A stretch of 64,000 bases of DNA from Arthrobacter sp. Soil763 (GCF_001428365.1 NZ_LMSH01000004.1:385422-449421), one strand, 5' to 3'. Counted from the stretch's first letter, positions 1 through 9,224 are shown. Program-made: numbers and translations. The notes: generated by a model not told the origin, from the letters alone.

Positions 1-472
1 CCGGCGAGGCGAGGATCCAGGCCGCGGCCAGGGCCCACAGGCGCTTGACGCCCAGGCCCAGGAACGGCAGCACACAGAGGAACAGCACCGCGTAATGGAC
101 CAGGATCACGGCGATGTTGACCTCCAGCCCGCCCAGGGAAAGCCCGACGGCGGCGACCACCAGCGCCCGGAGCGCCACGCCGCGGCGGGCCGCCCACAGC
201 GGCCGGCCCTCCAGCGGGCGCTCCCTTCCCGTTGAGAGGGCCAGGCCGATTCCCGCGAGGACCGCGAACAGGGCGGCGGCGCGGCCGGAGAATGCCAGTC
301 CGACCCAGGTCGGGGTCAGCTGCGCGTCGGCCTCGAAGGTGGGGAGCACATGGGTGGCCATCATGCCCAGCAGCGCGAGGCCGCGCGCGGCGTCGATACC
401 GGTCAGCCGCGGGGCCGCCGCCGTGGTCCTGGCGGTCCTGGAAGTGGTAGCCGTGCCGCGGGAAGTCATCAT
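1..472 (-). CDS. Membrane protein of the HGSNAT-catalytic/DUF1624-DUF418-like acyltransferase group, 3' part missing
   Basis: The reading frame starts at the ATG at 472 (a second ATG follows at once) and runs off the left edge after 157 codons. A short polar, Thr/Arg-rich N-terminus is followed by the pattern [20 protein letters not shown], typical of the first membrane helix of heparan-alpha-glucosaminide N-acetyltransferase-like and DUF418 proteins. Further hydrophobic helices follow around residues 55-70, 95-120 and 125-150. The family moves acyl groups across or within membranes in better-studied members; the substrate here is unknown. It is divergent from the SOS-box-associated gene on the other side of the 473-564 gap. 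Family assignment rests on the N-terminal motif only. Confidence 0.7.
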   Translation of the reverse strand, partial: MMTSRGTATTSRTARTTAAAPRLTGIDAARGLALLGMMATHVLPTFEADAQLTPTWVGLAFSGRAAALFAVLAGIGLALSTGRERPLEGRPLWAARRGVALRALVVAAVGLSLGGLEVNIAVILVHYAVLFLCVLPFLGLGVKRLWALAAAWILASP

Positions 473-535
473 CTGATCGTCTCACGGTCCCGGGCCGGCA
501 GCGGGCGCCCCCGAGCCCGTGCGGCAGCCTTGTAT

Positions 536-551
536 TCGAATATATGTTCGA
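536..551. promoter_or_regulatory. LexA (SOS) box upstream of the truncated DUF222 gene
   Basis: The sequence TCGAATATATGTTCGA differs by one base from the actinobacterial consensus TCGAAC-N4-GTTCGA. It ends 13 nt before the ATG at 565 and covers an upstream in-frame ATG at 544, which argues that 544 is not the real start. The same 16 bases occur at 38624-38639. Confidence 0.85.
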
Positions 552-564
552 ATATTATGGCGTT

Positions 565-981
565 ATGAACCACGTATCAGGGGCCAGTCCCGCCGGGCCC
601 AACGCTTCAGGCCCCAACGACTCAGGGCCCAATGCCTCCGGCGTCCTCAAGGCCATGAGCCCGGGAGTCGTCGACTTTCTTTTCCGGCAACTGGTTGCCG
701 GGGAGCCGCCGGAAGACGCCAACTGGCACCGCGAGGGAACCGTCCTGGCCGAGCAGGCCCCCGGGGCCGAGTTGGCGCGGCGGCTCGCGGAAACGGACCT
801 TGAAGCGCTGACCCCGACAGAACTGTTCGACTACGTCCGCGCTGCGCAGCGCCTGGCGGGTTGGGCGGAGGCTCTGCGGGTGGAGGCCGTGGGCCGTTAC
901 TGCGCCGCGCCTGCCTCGAGTCCTGCCCCGCGTCCGGCGCCGCTTCCCGGGCCCGGAATGGCCGGTGCGGAGGAGGGCTGA
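565..981 (+). CDS. Truncated DUF222 (13E12-repeat family) protein, SOS-controlled
   Basis: This encodes 138 residues. The stretch around residues 80-110 (ALTPTELFDYVRAAQRLAGW) matches the start of the DUF222 domain found in actinobacterial 13E12-repeat/HNH endonuclease proteins, which are usually 400-550 residues long. Here the frame ends in a Pro/Ala/Ser-rich tail and a stop at 979-981, with no HNH motif, and dapA begins 64 nt later. It is therefore a shortened family member, either a decayed remnant or a small protein formed from the N-terminal domain. The start at 565 was chosen because an earlier in-frame ATG lies inside the LexA box. LexA boxes in front of 13E12-family genes are known from Mycobacterium tuberculosis. 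The molecular role is not known. Confidence 0.6.
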   Translation: MNHVSGASPAGPNASGPNDSGPNASGVLKAMSPGVVDFLFRQLVAGEPPEDANWHREGTVLAEQAPGAELARRLAETDLEALTPTELFDYVRAAQRLAGWAEALRVEAVGRYCAAPASSPAPRPAPLPGPGMAGAEEG

Positions 982-1045
982 CTTTGACGCGCATCACGCC
1001 GCCGCCATTGTCCTAACCGGCGGGGGACAGGGTAACGTTTTTCCC

Positions 1046-1954
1046 ATGGCTGACTCTGACATTCGCTCTTACACGTTCGGAACCCTTGTGACCGCCATGG
1101 TCACTCCGTTCACCAACGACGGTGAGGTCGACTACAAGCAGTCCGCAGAGCTGGCCGCGAAGCTCGTTGACGATGGCAATGATGCCCTCGTCATTTCCGG
1201 CACTACCGGCGAAACCTCCACGCTGGAGGATGACGAAAAGGAAAAACTGTTCCGCGTCATCGTAGAGGCGGTCGGGGACCGGGCCAAGGTAATCGCCGGC
1301 ACCGGTACCAACCACACCTCGCACTCGATCGAGATGGCTAAGCGGGCCGCCAAGGCGGGCGCCCACGGCCAGCTCATCGTCACCCCGTACTACAACAAGC
1401 CGAGCCAGGCCGGCATCCAGGCGCACATCGAAGCCGTAAGCGACGCCGCGGACCTGCCGGTCATGGTGTACGACATCCCCGGCCGCGCCGGTGTGCCGAT
1501 CCTGCCGGAAACCATGATCCGGCTCGCCGAGCACCCCCGCATCGTCGCCCTCAAGGACGCCAAGGCCGACTTCGCGGCCGTTACCCGGGTGATGGCCAAT
1601 ACCGACCTGGACGTCTACTCCGGCGACGACGGGCTGACCCTGCCGTGGATGGCGGCCGGTGCCGTTGGGCTCGTCAGCGTCTCGGCCCACGTAGCCACCC
1701 GGCAGTACCGTGCGATGATTGATGCCGCACTTGCGGGCGATTTCGCCACCGCCCGCACCATACATTTCGAACTGGACCCCGTGGTCCGTGCAGTGATGAC
1801 CCACATCCAGGGTGCCGTCGCTGCGAAACAGGTTCTTAAGTGGCAGGGTGTCCTGCCCAACTCGGTTGTCCGTTTGCCCCTCGTGGAGCCGGGCGAAGCC
1901 GAGATCGAAACAATCCGCGAGGACTTGGCGGAAGCAGGACTCGTCTTCTCCTGA
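1046..1954 (+). CDS. dapA: 4-hydroxy-tetrahydrodipicolinate synthase
   Basis: DapA condenses pyruvate with aspartate semialdehyde, the first committed step to diaminopimelate and lysine in the cytoplasm. The 302-residue protein has the usual family length. GTTGE at residues 52-56 binds pyruvate, Tyr141 is in the catalytic relay and Lys169 (in VALKDAK) is the Schiff-base lysine. The ATG at 1046 is preferred to an upstream in-frame ATG at 965, because the family begins here and a TAACGT hexamer at 1033-1038 sits 7 nt before it, which fits a leaderless transcript. The ribonuclease J gene follows 57 nt downstream, as in many actinobacteria. The other diaminopimelate gene in the window is dapF. 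Confidence 0.97.
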   Translation: MADSDIRSYTFGTLVTAMVTPFTNDGEVDYKQSAELAAKLVDDGNDALVISGTTGETSTLEDDEKEKLFRVIVEAVGDRAKVIAGTGTNHTSHSIEMAKRAAKAGAHGQLIVTPYYNKPSQAGIQAHIEAVSDAADLPVMVYDIPGRAGVPILPETMIRLAEHPRIVALKDAKADFAAVTRVMANTDLDVYSGDDGLTLPWMAAGAVGLVSVSAHVATRQYRAMIDAALAGDFATARTIHFELDPVVRAVMTHIQGAVAAKQVLKWQGVLPNSVVRLPLVEPGEAEIETIREDLAEAGLVFS

Positions 1955-2011
1955 TCCGGCCCAGCCAGATTGCCGAGGACGTTGCCTGTTCCGCCTGGAA
2001 AGTAGCGAACT

Positions 2012-3703
2012 ATGACCCAAACTGCCCTGCCCGGCCTTGTGACGCCGCCGAAGCTGCCCAGGAACACCCTGCGTATCGTGCCGCTCGGCGGCCTCGGCGA
2101 GATCGGCCGCAACATGACCGTCTTCGAAATCGACGGCAAGCTGCTCGTCGTCGACTGCGGTGTCCTCTTCCCGGAGGAGACCCAGCCCGGCGTCGACCTG
2201 ATCCTGCCCGATTTCTCCTACATCGAGAACCGGCTCGACGACATCGTCGCGGTGATCCTCACCCACGGCCACGAGGACCACATCGGCGCCGTGCCCTACC
2301 TGCTGCGCCTGCGCAACGACATCCCGGTGGTCGGCTCCCAGCTGACCCTGGCGCTGATTGAAGCCAAGCTCCAGGAGCACCGGATCAAGCCGGCGACCAT
2401 GATCGTCAGCGAGGGCCAGGTCCAGAAGTTCGGCCCGTTCGAATGCGAATTCGTCGCCGTCAACCACTCCATCCCGGACGCCCTCGCCGTCTTCCTGCGC
2501 ACCGCCGGCGGCACCGTCCTGCACACCGGCGACTTCAAGATGGACCAACTGCCCCTCGACGGCCGGATCACCGACCTGCGGCACTTCGCCAAGCTCGGCG
2601 AGGAGGGCGTGGACCTGTTCATGTCCGACTCCACCAACGCGGACGTTCCCGGCTTCACCACCGCGGAAAAGGAAATCGGCCCCACCCTGGACCGGCTCTT
2701 CGGCCAGGCCTCCAAGCGGATCATCGTGGCCTCCTTCTCCTCGCACGTCCACCGTGTGCAGCAGGTCCTCGACGCCGCCGCCAACCACAACCGCAAGGTG
2801 GCCTTCGTCGGCCGCTCCATGGTGCGCAACATGGCCATCGCGGCGAAGCTCGGCTACCTTGAGGTCCCCGCCGGCATCCTCGTGGACATCAAGAACATCG
2901 ACAACCTGCCGGACAACCGCGTGGTCCTCATGTCCACCGGCTCCCAGGGTGAACCGATGGCGGCGCTGTCCCGGATGGCCAACGGGGACCACCGCGTCGT
3001 CGTCGGCCAGGGCGACACCGTCATCCTCGCCTCCAGCTTGATCCCGGGCAACGAGAACGCCGTCTTCCGCATCATCAACGGCCTCCTCAAGCTCGGTGCC
3101 GACGTCATCCACAAGGGCAACGCCAAGGTCCACGTCTCCGGCCACGCCGCGGCGGGCGAGCTGCAGTACTGCTACAACATCCTCGAGCCGCTGAACGCGA
3201 TGCCGGTCCACGGCGAGACCCGCCACCTGATCGCCAACGGCAGGATCGCCCTCGAATCCGGTGTCCCGGAGGAAAGTATCCTGCTGGCCGACAACGGCAC
3301 CGTGATCGACCTCCGCGAGCACCAGGCCGACATCGTCGGCCAGGTCGAGGTGGGCTTCGTCTACGTGGACGGCTCCAGCGTCGGTGAAGTCACTGAAGCG
3401 GACCTCAAGGACCGCCAGACCCTGGGCGATGAGGGCTTCATCTCGATCATCACGGTCATCCACCGGGCCACCGGCAAGGTCGTCTCCGGCCCGGAGATCC
3501 ACGCCCGCGGTGTCGCGGAGGACGACTCCGTCTTCGACGAGATCATCCCCAAGATCAACGCCGCCCTTGAGGAAGCCGTGCAGAACCACGCGGACCACAC
3601 CACGCACCAGCTGCAGCAGGTCGTCCGTCGCGTCATCGGCACCTGGGTCAACCGCAAGCTGCGCCGCAAGCCGATGATCATCCCGGTGGTCCTGGAGGCG
3701 TAG
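2012..3703 (+). CDS. rnj: Ribonuclease J
   Basis: RNase J is a metallo-beta-lactamase-fold ribonuclease with 5' exonuclease and endonuclease activity in mRNA decay and rRNA maturation. The 563-residue protein has the family length. HGHEDH at residues 85-90 is the zinc-binding motif; the beta-CASP region follows, with SDSTNAD and SGHAAAGE near residues 210 and 380, and then the C-terminal domain. The start at 2012 has a GGAAAG ribosome-binding site about 12 nt upstream. Position between dapA and ftsK matches other actinobacterial chromosomes. Confidence 0.96.
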   Translation: MTQTALPGLVTPPKLPRNTLRIVPLGGLGEIGRNMTVFEIDGKLLVVDCGVLFPEETQPGVDLILPDFSYIENRLDDIVAVILTHGHEDHIGAVPYLLRLRNDIPVVGSQLTLALIEAKLQEHRIKPATMIVSEGQVQKFGPFECEFVAVNHSIPDALAVFLRTAGGTVLHTGDFKMDQLPLDGRITDLRHFAKLGEEGVDLFMSDSTNADVPGFTTAEKEIGPTLDRLFGQASKRIIVASFSSHVHRVQQVLDAAANHNRKVAFVGRSMVRNMAIAAKLGYLEVPAGILVDIKNIDNLPDNRVVLMSTGSQGEPMAALSRMANGDHRVVVGQGDTVILASSLIPGNENAVFRIINGLLKLGADVIHKGNAKVHVSGHAAAGELQYCYNILEPLNAMPVHGETRHLIANGRIALESGVPEESILLADNGTVIDLREHQADIVGQVEVGFVYVDGSSVGEVTEADLKDRQTLGDEGFISIITVIHRATGKVVSGPEIHARGVAEDDSVFDEIIPKINAALEEAVQNHADHTTHQLQQVVRRVIGTWVNRKLRRKPMIIPVVLEA

Positions 3704-3854
3704 TCCCGGCAGCACCGCACCACACCGTCGGCCTCCCCGGCCGGCCCCCGCCACCGTGCGGCGGCCCGCGGGGGAGGCCGACGGCGTTCCAACATGGTCC
3801 CGCCCGGCCCGGAAATCCGGGGAAACCGGGCGCCGGTCGGGTACCGTAGCGGGT

Positions 3855-6767
3855 ATGGCGACTCGCACTTCCTCCGCGCCTAGGGGTAACTCCAGCGGCA
3901 GTTCACGCGGCACCTCCAGCGGCAAATCCGGCAGTTCCCAGGCCCGGGGTTCCGGCGCGGCCGCATCCAAATCCAGCCGCACGCAGGGGACCGCCCGGAC
4001 CCGCCAGCTTGCCGCCGTCGAACCGCGCCAGCCTTGGCTCGTGCGGGTCGTGGCCGGTGCTTGGCTGGGCGTGGGCCACGTGGTCGGCGCCGGCATCCGG
4101 CGCATCGGCTCCGACGTCAGCGACCTCGACCCGGCGGAACGCCGCGACGGCGCAGCCCTCTTCAACCTCGCCCTCGGCGTCTTCATCGCCACGTTCGCGT
4201 GGTGGGGCTTCCAGGGCTGGTTCCCGGACCTGGTCTACAGCATCGTCAACGGCACCTTCGGCTGGATGTCGCTGCTGCTGCCGCTGATGCTCTTCGTCTG
4301 CGCGTTCCGGCTGTTCCGCCAGCCGGTCGACGGCCGCGGCAACAACCGGATCGGGATCGGCTTCCTCATCATGGCCTTCGCCGGCTCCGGCCTGGCCCAC
4401 ATCATCGGCGGCCAGCCCACGGTGGCCGACGGTTTCGACGGTCTCCGCCGGGCCGGCGGCATGCTCGGCTACCTCGCCGCCGCGCCGCTGGCGACCATCC
4501 ACCCCGCCGTCCCGGTGGCCTTCTACTCCCTGCTCGCCTTCACCTCGCTGCTGATCGTCACCGCCACCCCCTTCGGCGCGATCCCTTCCCGGCTGCGCAG
4601 CGGTTACGAGCACCTGATGGGCATCGACCTGCAGGAGCAGGGGGAGTACGACACCCACGACCGCAGCTACCTTTACGAAAACGACGCCCCCGCACCCAAG
4701 AAGAAGCGCAAACGCCTCTTCGGCAAGGACGACGACGCCGATTCCCGGCTGGAAGGCTACGTCGGCGACGAGGCGTTCGAACACGCCGTCGTCGACGACG
4801 AGGACGAACCCGCCGCCGCAGCCGGCAAGGGAGCCCGGAAGGGACCCGACGTCGCGCCCGGCGTGCGGCGGCCCACCCAGGCCGAAATCGCGGTCGAAAA
4901 GATCAAGGCCGCCCAGGGCCTGGGCGCGGCGGCCGGGACCGGGGCAGACAACGCCACGGAAGCGATCCCGCTGGTCACGCCCGGCATGGCCGCCGCCGGC
5001 TCCGCGGCCGCGGCCGCCCCGAAGGTCCCGTCGAACCCCGTCGCGCCGGCACCGTTGCCCACCCCGATCCCGCAGCGCACCGAACAGCTCTCGCTCGCCG
5101 GCGATGTCACCTACACCCTGCCGGCGTCGGACTTCCTGACCCCCGGGTCCATCCCCAAGGAGCGCACCGAGGCCAACGACGCCGTCGTCGCCGCGCTGAC
5201 CGACACCCTGACCCAGTTCAACGTGGACGCCACCGTCACCGGTTTCAGCCGCGGCCCCACGGTGACCCGCTACGAGATCGAACTCTCGCCCGGCACCAAG
5301 GTGGAACGCGTCACCGCCCTGTCCAAGAACATCTCCTACGCCGTGGCGAGCTCGGACGTGCGGATCCTGAGCCCGATTCCGGGCAAGTCCGCGATCGGCA
5401 TCGAGATCCCCAACACCGACCGCGAGACGGTTTCCCTCGGCGACGTGCTGCGCAGCCAGAACGCCCGCCGCACCGACCACCCCATGGTGATGGGCGTCGG
5501 CAAGGACGTCGAAGGCGGCTACGTCGTGGCGAACCTCGCCAAGATGCCGCACCTGCTCGTGGCCGGTGCCACCGGCGCCGGCAAGTCCTCCTTCGTGAAC
5601 TCCATGATCACCTCGATCCTGATGCGCGCCACCCCGGACGAGGTCCGCATGGTCATGGTGGACCCCAAGCGCGTGGAACTGACCGCCTACGAGGGCGTCC
5701 CGCACCTGATCACCCCGATCATCACCAACCCGAAAAAGGCCGCCGAGGCCCTGCAGTGGGTGGTCCGCGAGATGGACGCCCGCTACGACGACCTCGCCAA
5801 CTACGGCTTCAAGCACATCGACGATTTCAACAAGGCCGTCCGGGCCGGCAAGGTCCACCCGCCGGTGGACTCCAAGCGCGTCATCCGCCCGTACCCGTAC
5901 CTGCTGGTGATCGTGGACGAACTCGCCGACCTCATGATGGTGGCCCCGCGCGACGTCGAAGATTCCATCGTGCGCATCACCCAGCTGGCCCGCGCGGCCG
6001 GCATCCACCTGGTCCTGGCCACCCAGCGGCCCTCGGTCGACGTCGTCACCGGCCTGATCAAGGCCAACGTCCCGTCCCGGATGGCCTTCGCCACCTCCTC
6101 CGTCACCGACTCCCGCGTGGTCCTGGACCAGCCCGGGGCGGAGAAGCTGATCGGCCAGGGCGACGCGCTCTTCCTGCCGATGGGCGCCTCCAAGGCCATG
6201 CGTGTCCAGGGCGCCTGGGTCACCGAATCGGAAATCCACAAGGTGGTCGAGCACGTCAAGGGCCAGCTGAAGGCCGTCTACCGGGACGACGTTGCACCCG
6301 AGGCGGAGAAGAAGCAGATCGACGACGACATCGGGGATGACCTGGAGGTCCTGCTGCAGGCCACCGAGCTGGTGGTCACCACGCAGTTCGGCTCCACCTC
6401 GATGCTGCAGCGCAAACTGCGCGTCGGCTTCGCCAAGGCCGGCCGGCTCATGGACCTGCTGGAGTCCAGGGGAGTGGTGGGCCCCTCGGAGGGATCCAAG
6501 GCCCGCGATGTGCTGGTCAAGCCGGACGACCTCGCGGCCGTGCTGGCGGCCATGAAGGGCCAGGAAGCCCCGGCCGCGCCGGACTCGCAGACCGCCGCGC
6601 TGAGCGACAACGCGAACGCCAACATCGCCCAGGGCGGCTACGCCGAAGACCTGGTCGCCGCGGACCTGGACAACCGCACCCAGAGCGTCGACTATTACGA
6701 CGGCGCCGACGGGTCAGGCGAGGACGACGAGGGTTCCGAGGACGCCTGGTCCCTCACCGGACGGTAG
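3855..6767 (+). CDS. ftsK: FtsK/SpoIIIE-family DNA translocase
   Basis: FtsK pumps DNA through the closing division septum and helps resolve chromosome dimers. The 970-residue protein has a basic Ser/Gly-rich N-terminus, about four or five membrane helices between residues 80 and 240, a charged Ala/Pro-rich linker, and a RecA-like motor with Walker A GATGAGKS at 571-578 and Walker B VIVDELADLMM near 680. A winged-helix gamma domain (around 830-900) reads KOPS-type sequences, and an acidic tail ends the protein. The ATG at 3855 is preferred to an upstream frame extension (3756) because a TACCGT hexamer lies 7 nt before it; the upstream part reads like non-coding sequence. Confidence 0.95.
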   Translation: MATRTSSAPRGNSSGSSRGTSSGKSGSSQARGSGAAASKSSRTQGTARTRQLAAVEPRQPWLVRVVAGAWLGVGHVVGAGIRRIGSDVSDLDPAERRDGAALFNLALGVFIATFAWWGFQGWFPDLVYSIVNGTFGWMSLLLPLMLFVCAFRLFRQPVDGRGNNRIGIGFLIMAFAGSGLAHIIGGQPTVADGFDGLRRAGGMLGYLAAAPLATIHPAVPVAFYSLLAFTSLLIVTATPFGAIPSRLRSGYEHLMGIDLQEQGEYDTHDRSYLYENDAPAPKKKRKRLFGKDDDADSRLEGYVGDEAFEHAVVDDEDEPAAAAGKGARKGPDVAPGVRRPTQAEIAVEKIKAAQGLGAAAGTGADNATEAIPLVTPGMAAAGSAAAAAPKVPSNPVAPAPLPTPIPQRTEQLSLAGDVTYTLPASDFLTPGSIPKERTEANDAVVAALTDTLTQFNVDATVTGFSRGPTVTRYEIELSPGTKVERVTALSKNISYAVASSDVRILSPIPGKSAIGIEIPNTDRETVSLGDVLRSQNARRTDHPMVMGVGKDVEGGYVVANLAKMPHLLVAGATGAGKSSFVNSMITSILMRATPDEVRMVMVDPKRVELTAYEGVPHLITPIITNPKKAAEALQWVVREMDARYDDLANYGFKHIDDFNKAVRAGKVHPPVDSKRVIRPYPYLLVIVDELADLMMVAPRDVEDSIVRITQLARAAGIHLVLATQRPSVDVVTGLIKANVPSRMAFATSSVTDSRVVLDQPGAEKLIGQGDALFLPMGASKAMRVQGAWVTESEIHKVVEHVKGQLKAVYRDDVAPEAEKKQIDDDIGDDLEVLLQATELVVTTQFGSTSMLQRKLRVGFAKAGRLMDLLESRGVVGPSEGSKARDVLVKPDDLAAVLAAMKGQEAPAAPDSQTAALSDNANANIAQGGYAEDLVAADLDNRTQSVDYYDGADGSGEDDEGSEDAWSLTGR

Positions 6768-6776
6768 CCTAGGAGG

Positions 6777-7415
6777 GTGACGAGCGCCGAAACCAACGCC
6801 GGGTCCGCCCCGCGGATCTGGAACCTGCCGAACATCCTCACGATGCTGCGGATCGCGCTGGTCCCCTTCTTCGTGTGGTTCCTCATCCTTGACGCCCCCG
6901 GGCTGCAGGCAGGCAGCGGCGTCTGGCGCTGGGCCGCCGTCGTCGCCTTCGCGGTGGCCATCTACACGGACAAACTCGACGGCGACATCGCCCGCAGCCG
7001 CGGCCTGGTCACCGACTTCGGCAAGATCGCGGACCCCATTGCGGACAAACTCCTGATCGGTTCCGCCCTGGTCATGCTGTCCCTGCTGGGCGAGCTGCCC
7101 TGGTGGGTCACGGCCCTGATCCTGGTCCGCGAATGGGGTGTGACGGCGCTGCGCTTCTTCGTCATCCGCTACGGCGTCATCCCGGCCTCCCGCGGCGGAA
7201 AGCTCAAGACCGTGGTGCAGACCGTCGCGATCTTCCTGTACGTCATGCCGCTGGCGGCCATCGCCCCCTGGCTCGGCTTCGTGGCCTTCGCCGTCATGAT
7301 GGCGGCCCTGGCGATCACCGTCTGGACCGGCGCCGAATATACCGTGGAGGCCCTGAAACTGCGGGCCAGCGGGATCCGGGCCCGGAAGCAGCAATTGAAC
7401 GAGGGTGCGCCGTGA
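6777..7415 (+). CDS. pgsA: CDP-diacylglycerol-glycerol-3-phosphate 3-phosphatidyltransferase
   Basis: PgsA makes phosphatidylglycerol phosphate from CDP-diacylglycerol in the membrane. The 212-residue protein carries the complete CDP-alcohol phosphotransferase motif: D65, D68, G69, A72, R73, G82, D86 and D90, followed by further hydrophobic helices. The GTG start at 6777 is preceded by TAGCCT (6765-6770) with a 6-nt gap, and that hexamer overlaps the ftsK stop, which suggests its own leaderless transcript. It overlaps the next gene by 4 nt (GTGA). A related family member, phosphatidylinositol-phosphate synthase, is less likely given the gene order. Confidence 0.92.
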   Translation: MTSAETNAGSAPRIWNLPNILTMLRIALVPFFVWFLILDAPGLQAGSGVWRWAAVVAFAVAIYTDKLDGDIARSRGLVTDFGKIADPIADKLLIGSALVMLSLLGELPWWVTALILVREWGVTALRFFVIRYGVIPASRGGKLKTVVQTVAIFLYVMPLAAIAPWLGFVAFAVMMAALAITVWTGAEYTVEALKLRASGIRARKQQLNEGAP

Positions 7416-7942
7416 ACCAGCAGCAGCCCGACGCCCGGCCGGGCGCCCACCCCAACCTGCACCGCCTCGCCGCGCAGGCGGTCGGCGAAGCGGTCGCGCG
7501 GGGCCTGACGGTCGCCACCGCCGAGTCCCTGACCGCGGGGATGGTCGGCGCCGTGCTGGCGGACACCCCCGGCGCCTCCGCGATGCTGCAGGGCGGCGTC
7601 ATCTCCTATGCCAACTCCGTCAAGTCGGACCTCCTCGGCGTCCCGCGCGAGCTCCTCGACGCCGTCGGTTCGGTCGACGGGGAGGTCGCCGCCGCAATGG
7701 CGGCGGGCGCACGCACCGCCTGCGGGGCCGACGTCGGCGTCGCGACCACCGGAGTGGCGGGACCGGAGCCGCACGACGGCAAGGACGTGGGCACCGTGTT
7801 CATCGGCCTCGCCACCGCGGACGGCGCCACCTCCTACGCCTACCGGTTCGACGGCGGCCGCCAGGAGATTCGGGCGGCGGCCTGCGGCGCCGCCCTCGAA
7901 CGCCTGCTCACCGCCCTGTCCCCGGCAAGCTACCGCGGGTAA
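7412..7942 (+). CDS. pncC: CinA C-terminal-type nicotinamide-nucleotide amidase
   Basis: This 176-residue protein is the stand-alone C-terminal CinA domain, which deamidates nicotinamide mononucleotide and recycles pyridine nucleotides. The diagnostic stretch [18 protein letters not shown] lies near residues 30-48, and [11 protein letters not shown] and TTGVAGPEP follow. The N-terminal MoaB-like domain of full-length CinA is absent, as in many bacteria. The GTG start overlaps the pgsA stop by 4 nt, so translation of the two is probably coupled. Older literature calls this family competence-damage-inducible proteins. Confidence 0.9.
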   Translation: MNQQQPDARPGAHPNLHRLAAQAVGEAVARGLTVATAESLTAGMVGAVLADTPGASAMLQGGVISYANSVKSDLLGVPRELLDAVGSVDGEVAAAMAAGARTACGADVGVATTGVAGPEPHDGKDVGTVFIGLATADGATSYAYRFDGGRQEIRAAACGAALERLLTALSPASYRG

Positions 7943-8011
7943 AGTTGCCGGGAACAAAAGTCCCGCACGAATAGTTGTTACATTGTGTCGCCCCGGAAGA
8001 AGGGTGGCGCC

Positions 8012-8017
8012 TAGGAT
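8012..8017 (+). promoter_or_regulatory. Candidate -10 element of the clgR promoter
   Basis: The hexamer TAGGAT lies 163 nt before the preferred clgR start, in the 232-nt gap after pncC. No clear -35 element is visible, so this is a weak call. Confidence 0.3.
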
Positions 8018-8174
8018 GAAAGCATTACAGCGTTCGCGGCCCGACCGCGGACCAGACCAACGAGGGAGCAAGGCGATACAGATGGTAAAGCAGCCCGTAT
8101 CCGTAAACGGCGTTGTCCGCTGGAAGGATGTGGGCCTCGCCGATCAGGCACAGAGCGAACAGAAGGAGCGCAAG

Positions 8175-8534
8175 ATGGTTGTACTTCGTCACGAAATCGG
8201 TGATGTCCTGCGCGATGTCCGCCAGCGCCAAGGCCGTACCCTCCGCGAAGTCTCGCACAGTGCCCGGGTCTCCCTGGGCTACCTGAGTGAAGTGGAGCGC
8301 GGCCAGAAGGAAGCCTCCTCGGAGCTGCTGTCCTCGATCTGCTCGGCCCTCGACGTCCCGCTGTCCAGCATGCTGCGCGAAGTCAGCGACCGCGTCGCCG
8401 TGGCCGAAGGTGTTGCCGTCCCGGACACCGTGCCGCAGGAATTCGCACAGCGCTACGGCCGTGACCTGGACCGTGAGCTCAACACCGAGCTGAACGACGA
8501 GCTGGCCACCGGCCTGCTCTCCGGGGCCCGCTAG
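8175..8534 (+). CDS. clgR: ClgR-type helix-turn-helix regulator
   Basis: The 119-residue protein matches the ClgR/PopR group of XRE-type activators, which control Clp protease and chaperone genes in actinobacteria. The helix-turn-helix covers about residues 10-65 and contains [20 protein letters not shown] and [14 protein letters not shown]. The ATG at 8175 has a strong AAGGAG site 6 nt upstream and gives the usual family length. An in-frame ATG at 8082 would add 31 residues with poorer codon bias, but it cannot be excluded. The C-terminus is rich in Asp, Glu and Leu. Position between pncC and the DUF3046-recA genes is the same as for Rv2745c in mycobacteria. Confidence 0.88.
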   Translation: MVVLRHEIGDVLRDVRQRQGRTLREVSHSARVSLGYLSEVERGQKEASSELLSSICSALDVPLSSMLREVSDRVAVAEGVAVPDTVPQEFAQRYGRDLDRELNTELNDELATGLLSGAR

Positions 8535-8556
8535 GCCCCGAACCCCACAAACGACA

Positions 8557-8590
8557 GAAGGTCCCCGGCGGTGTGCCGGGGACCTTCTTT
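8557..8590 (+). terminator. Intrinsic terminator after clgR
   Basis: A 13-bp stem (8557-8569 with 8575-8587), mostly G-C, closes a 5-nt loop and is followed by TTT and a T-rich stretch. It lies between clgR and the convergent MarR-family gene and may serve both. Confidence 0.85.
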
Positions 8591-8661
8591 GTTAGTGCGT
8601 CGGCGTTACTGCCCTTGGCGTTACTGCATCGGCGGTTCCGCGCAGGCGGCCCGGGGCGGTC

Positions 8662-9183
8662 CTACAGGCCGTCGTCGCGCGGGAAGCCGTCACGTTCATA
8701 GCTGGCATTGAGCTTGGCCATGTAGCCGGCGAAGGCTTCCAGCTCGGTGGCCGGCCACTCCGCCAACCGCTCGCGGAAGACCTCACGCCGGGCGTCCTGG
8801 ACCAGGTGCATCTTCTCCTCGCCCTGCGGCGTCAGGCTGATCGCCTGCGCGCGGCCGTCCAGCGGATCGGCCTGCTTGGAGACCAGCCCCAGGCCCTCGA
8901 GGAAGGCGACCTGCCGGCTGACCGAGGGCTTGCCGACGCCGATGCAGGAGGCGAGTTCGGTCAACCGGATCGGCCCCTTGGCCCGGAGCACCGACAGCAG
9001 GCCGTAGGCGGCCGGTTCCATCTCGGGGTGGACCTGCCGGCTGAGCTGCTGGGACATTGAGCGCGCCCGCCGCCACAGCAGGCTGAGTTGGCGTTCGACG
9101 TCGGCGACCGCCTGCTCCGCGGAGTCCCCGCCGGTCCCGGAAGTACGCGCCGGATCGGGGTCGGTGCCGTGTGGGTTGCTCAT
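8662..9183 (-). CDS. MarR-family transcriptional regulator
   Basis: This 173-residue protein has the winged helix-turn-helix of MarR regulators: the recognition region is around residues 75-110 (ELASCIGVGKPSVSRQVAFL), followed by the wing with DPLDGRAQAISLTPQGEE. Such dimeric repressors often answer to phenolic compounds, antibiotics or redox signals. No target gene is obvious next to it. The ATG at 9183 is preferred to an ATG three codons earlier, because a TAGAAT -10 hexamer (complement of 9191-9196) lies 7 nt upstream, leaving no room for a ribosome-binding site and suggesting a leaderless mRNA. It is divergent from the DUF3046 gene. Confidence 0.9.
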   Translation of the reverse strand: MSNPHGTDPDPARTSGTGGDSAEQAVADVERQLSLLWRRARSMSQQLSRQVHPEMEPAAYGLLSVLRAKGPIRLTELASCIGVGKPSVSRQVAFLEGLGLVSKQADPLDGRAQAISLTPQGEEKMHLVQDARREVFRERLAEWPATELEAFAGYMAKLNASYERDGFPRDDGL

Positions 9184-9224
9184 AGCAACCATTCTAGGGT
9201 CCGGGCCCGTGAGAGACTTTACCG

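Noticed and set aside
1013..4192. A 1059-codon open frame on the minus strand opposite dapA and rnj
   Set aside because: It runs antisense to two certain genes and has an Asp/Val/Gly/Arg-rich composition typical of the reverse complement of GC-rich codons. No domain is visible.
3903..6254. A 783-codon minus-strand frame opposite ftsK
   Set aside because: Same antisense artefact; ftsK motifs are on the plus strand.
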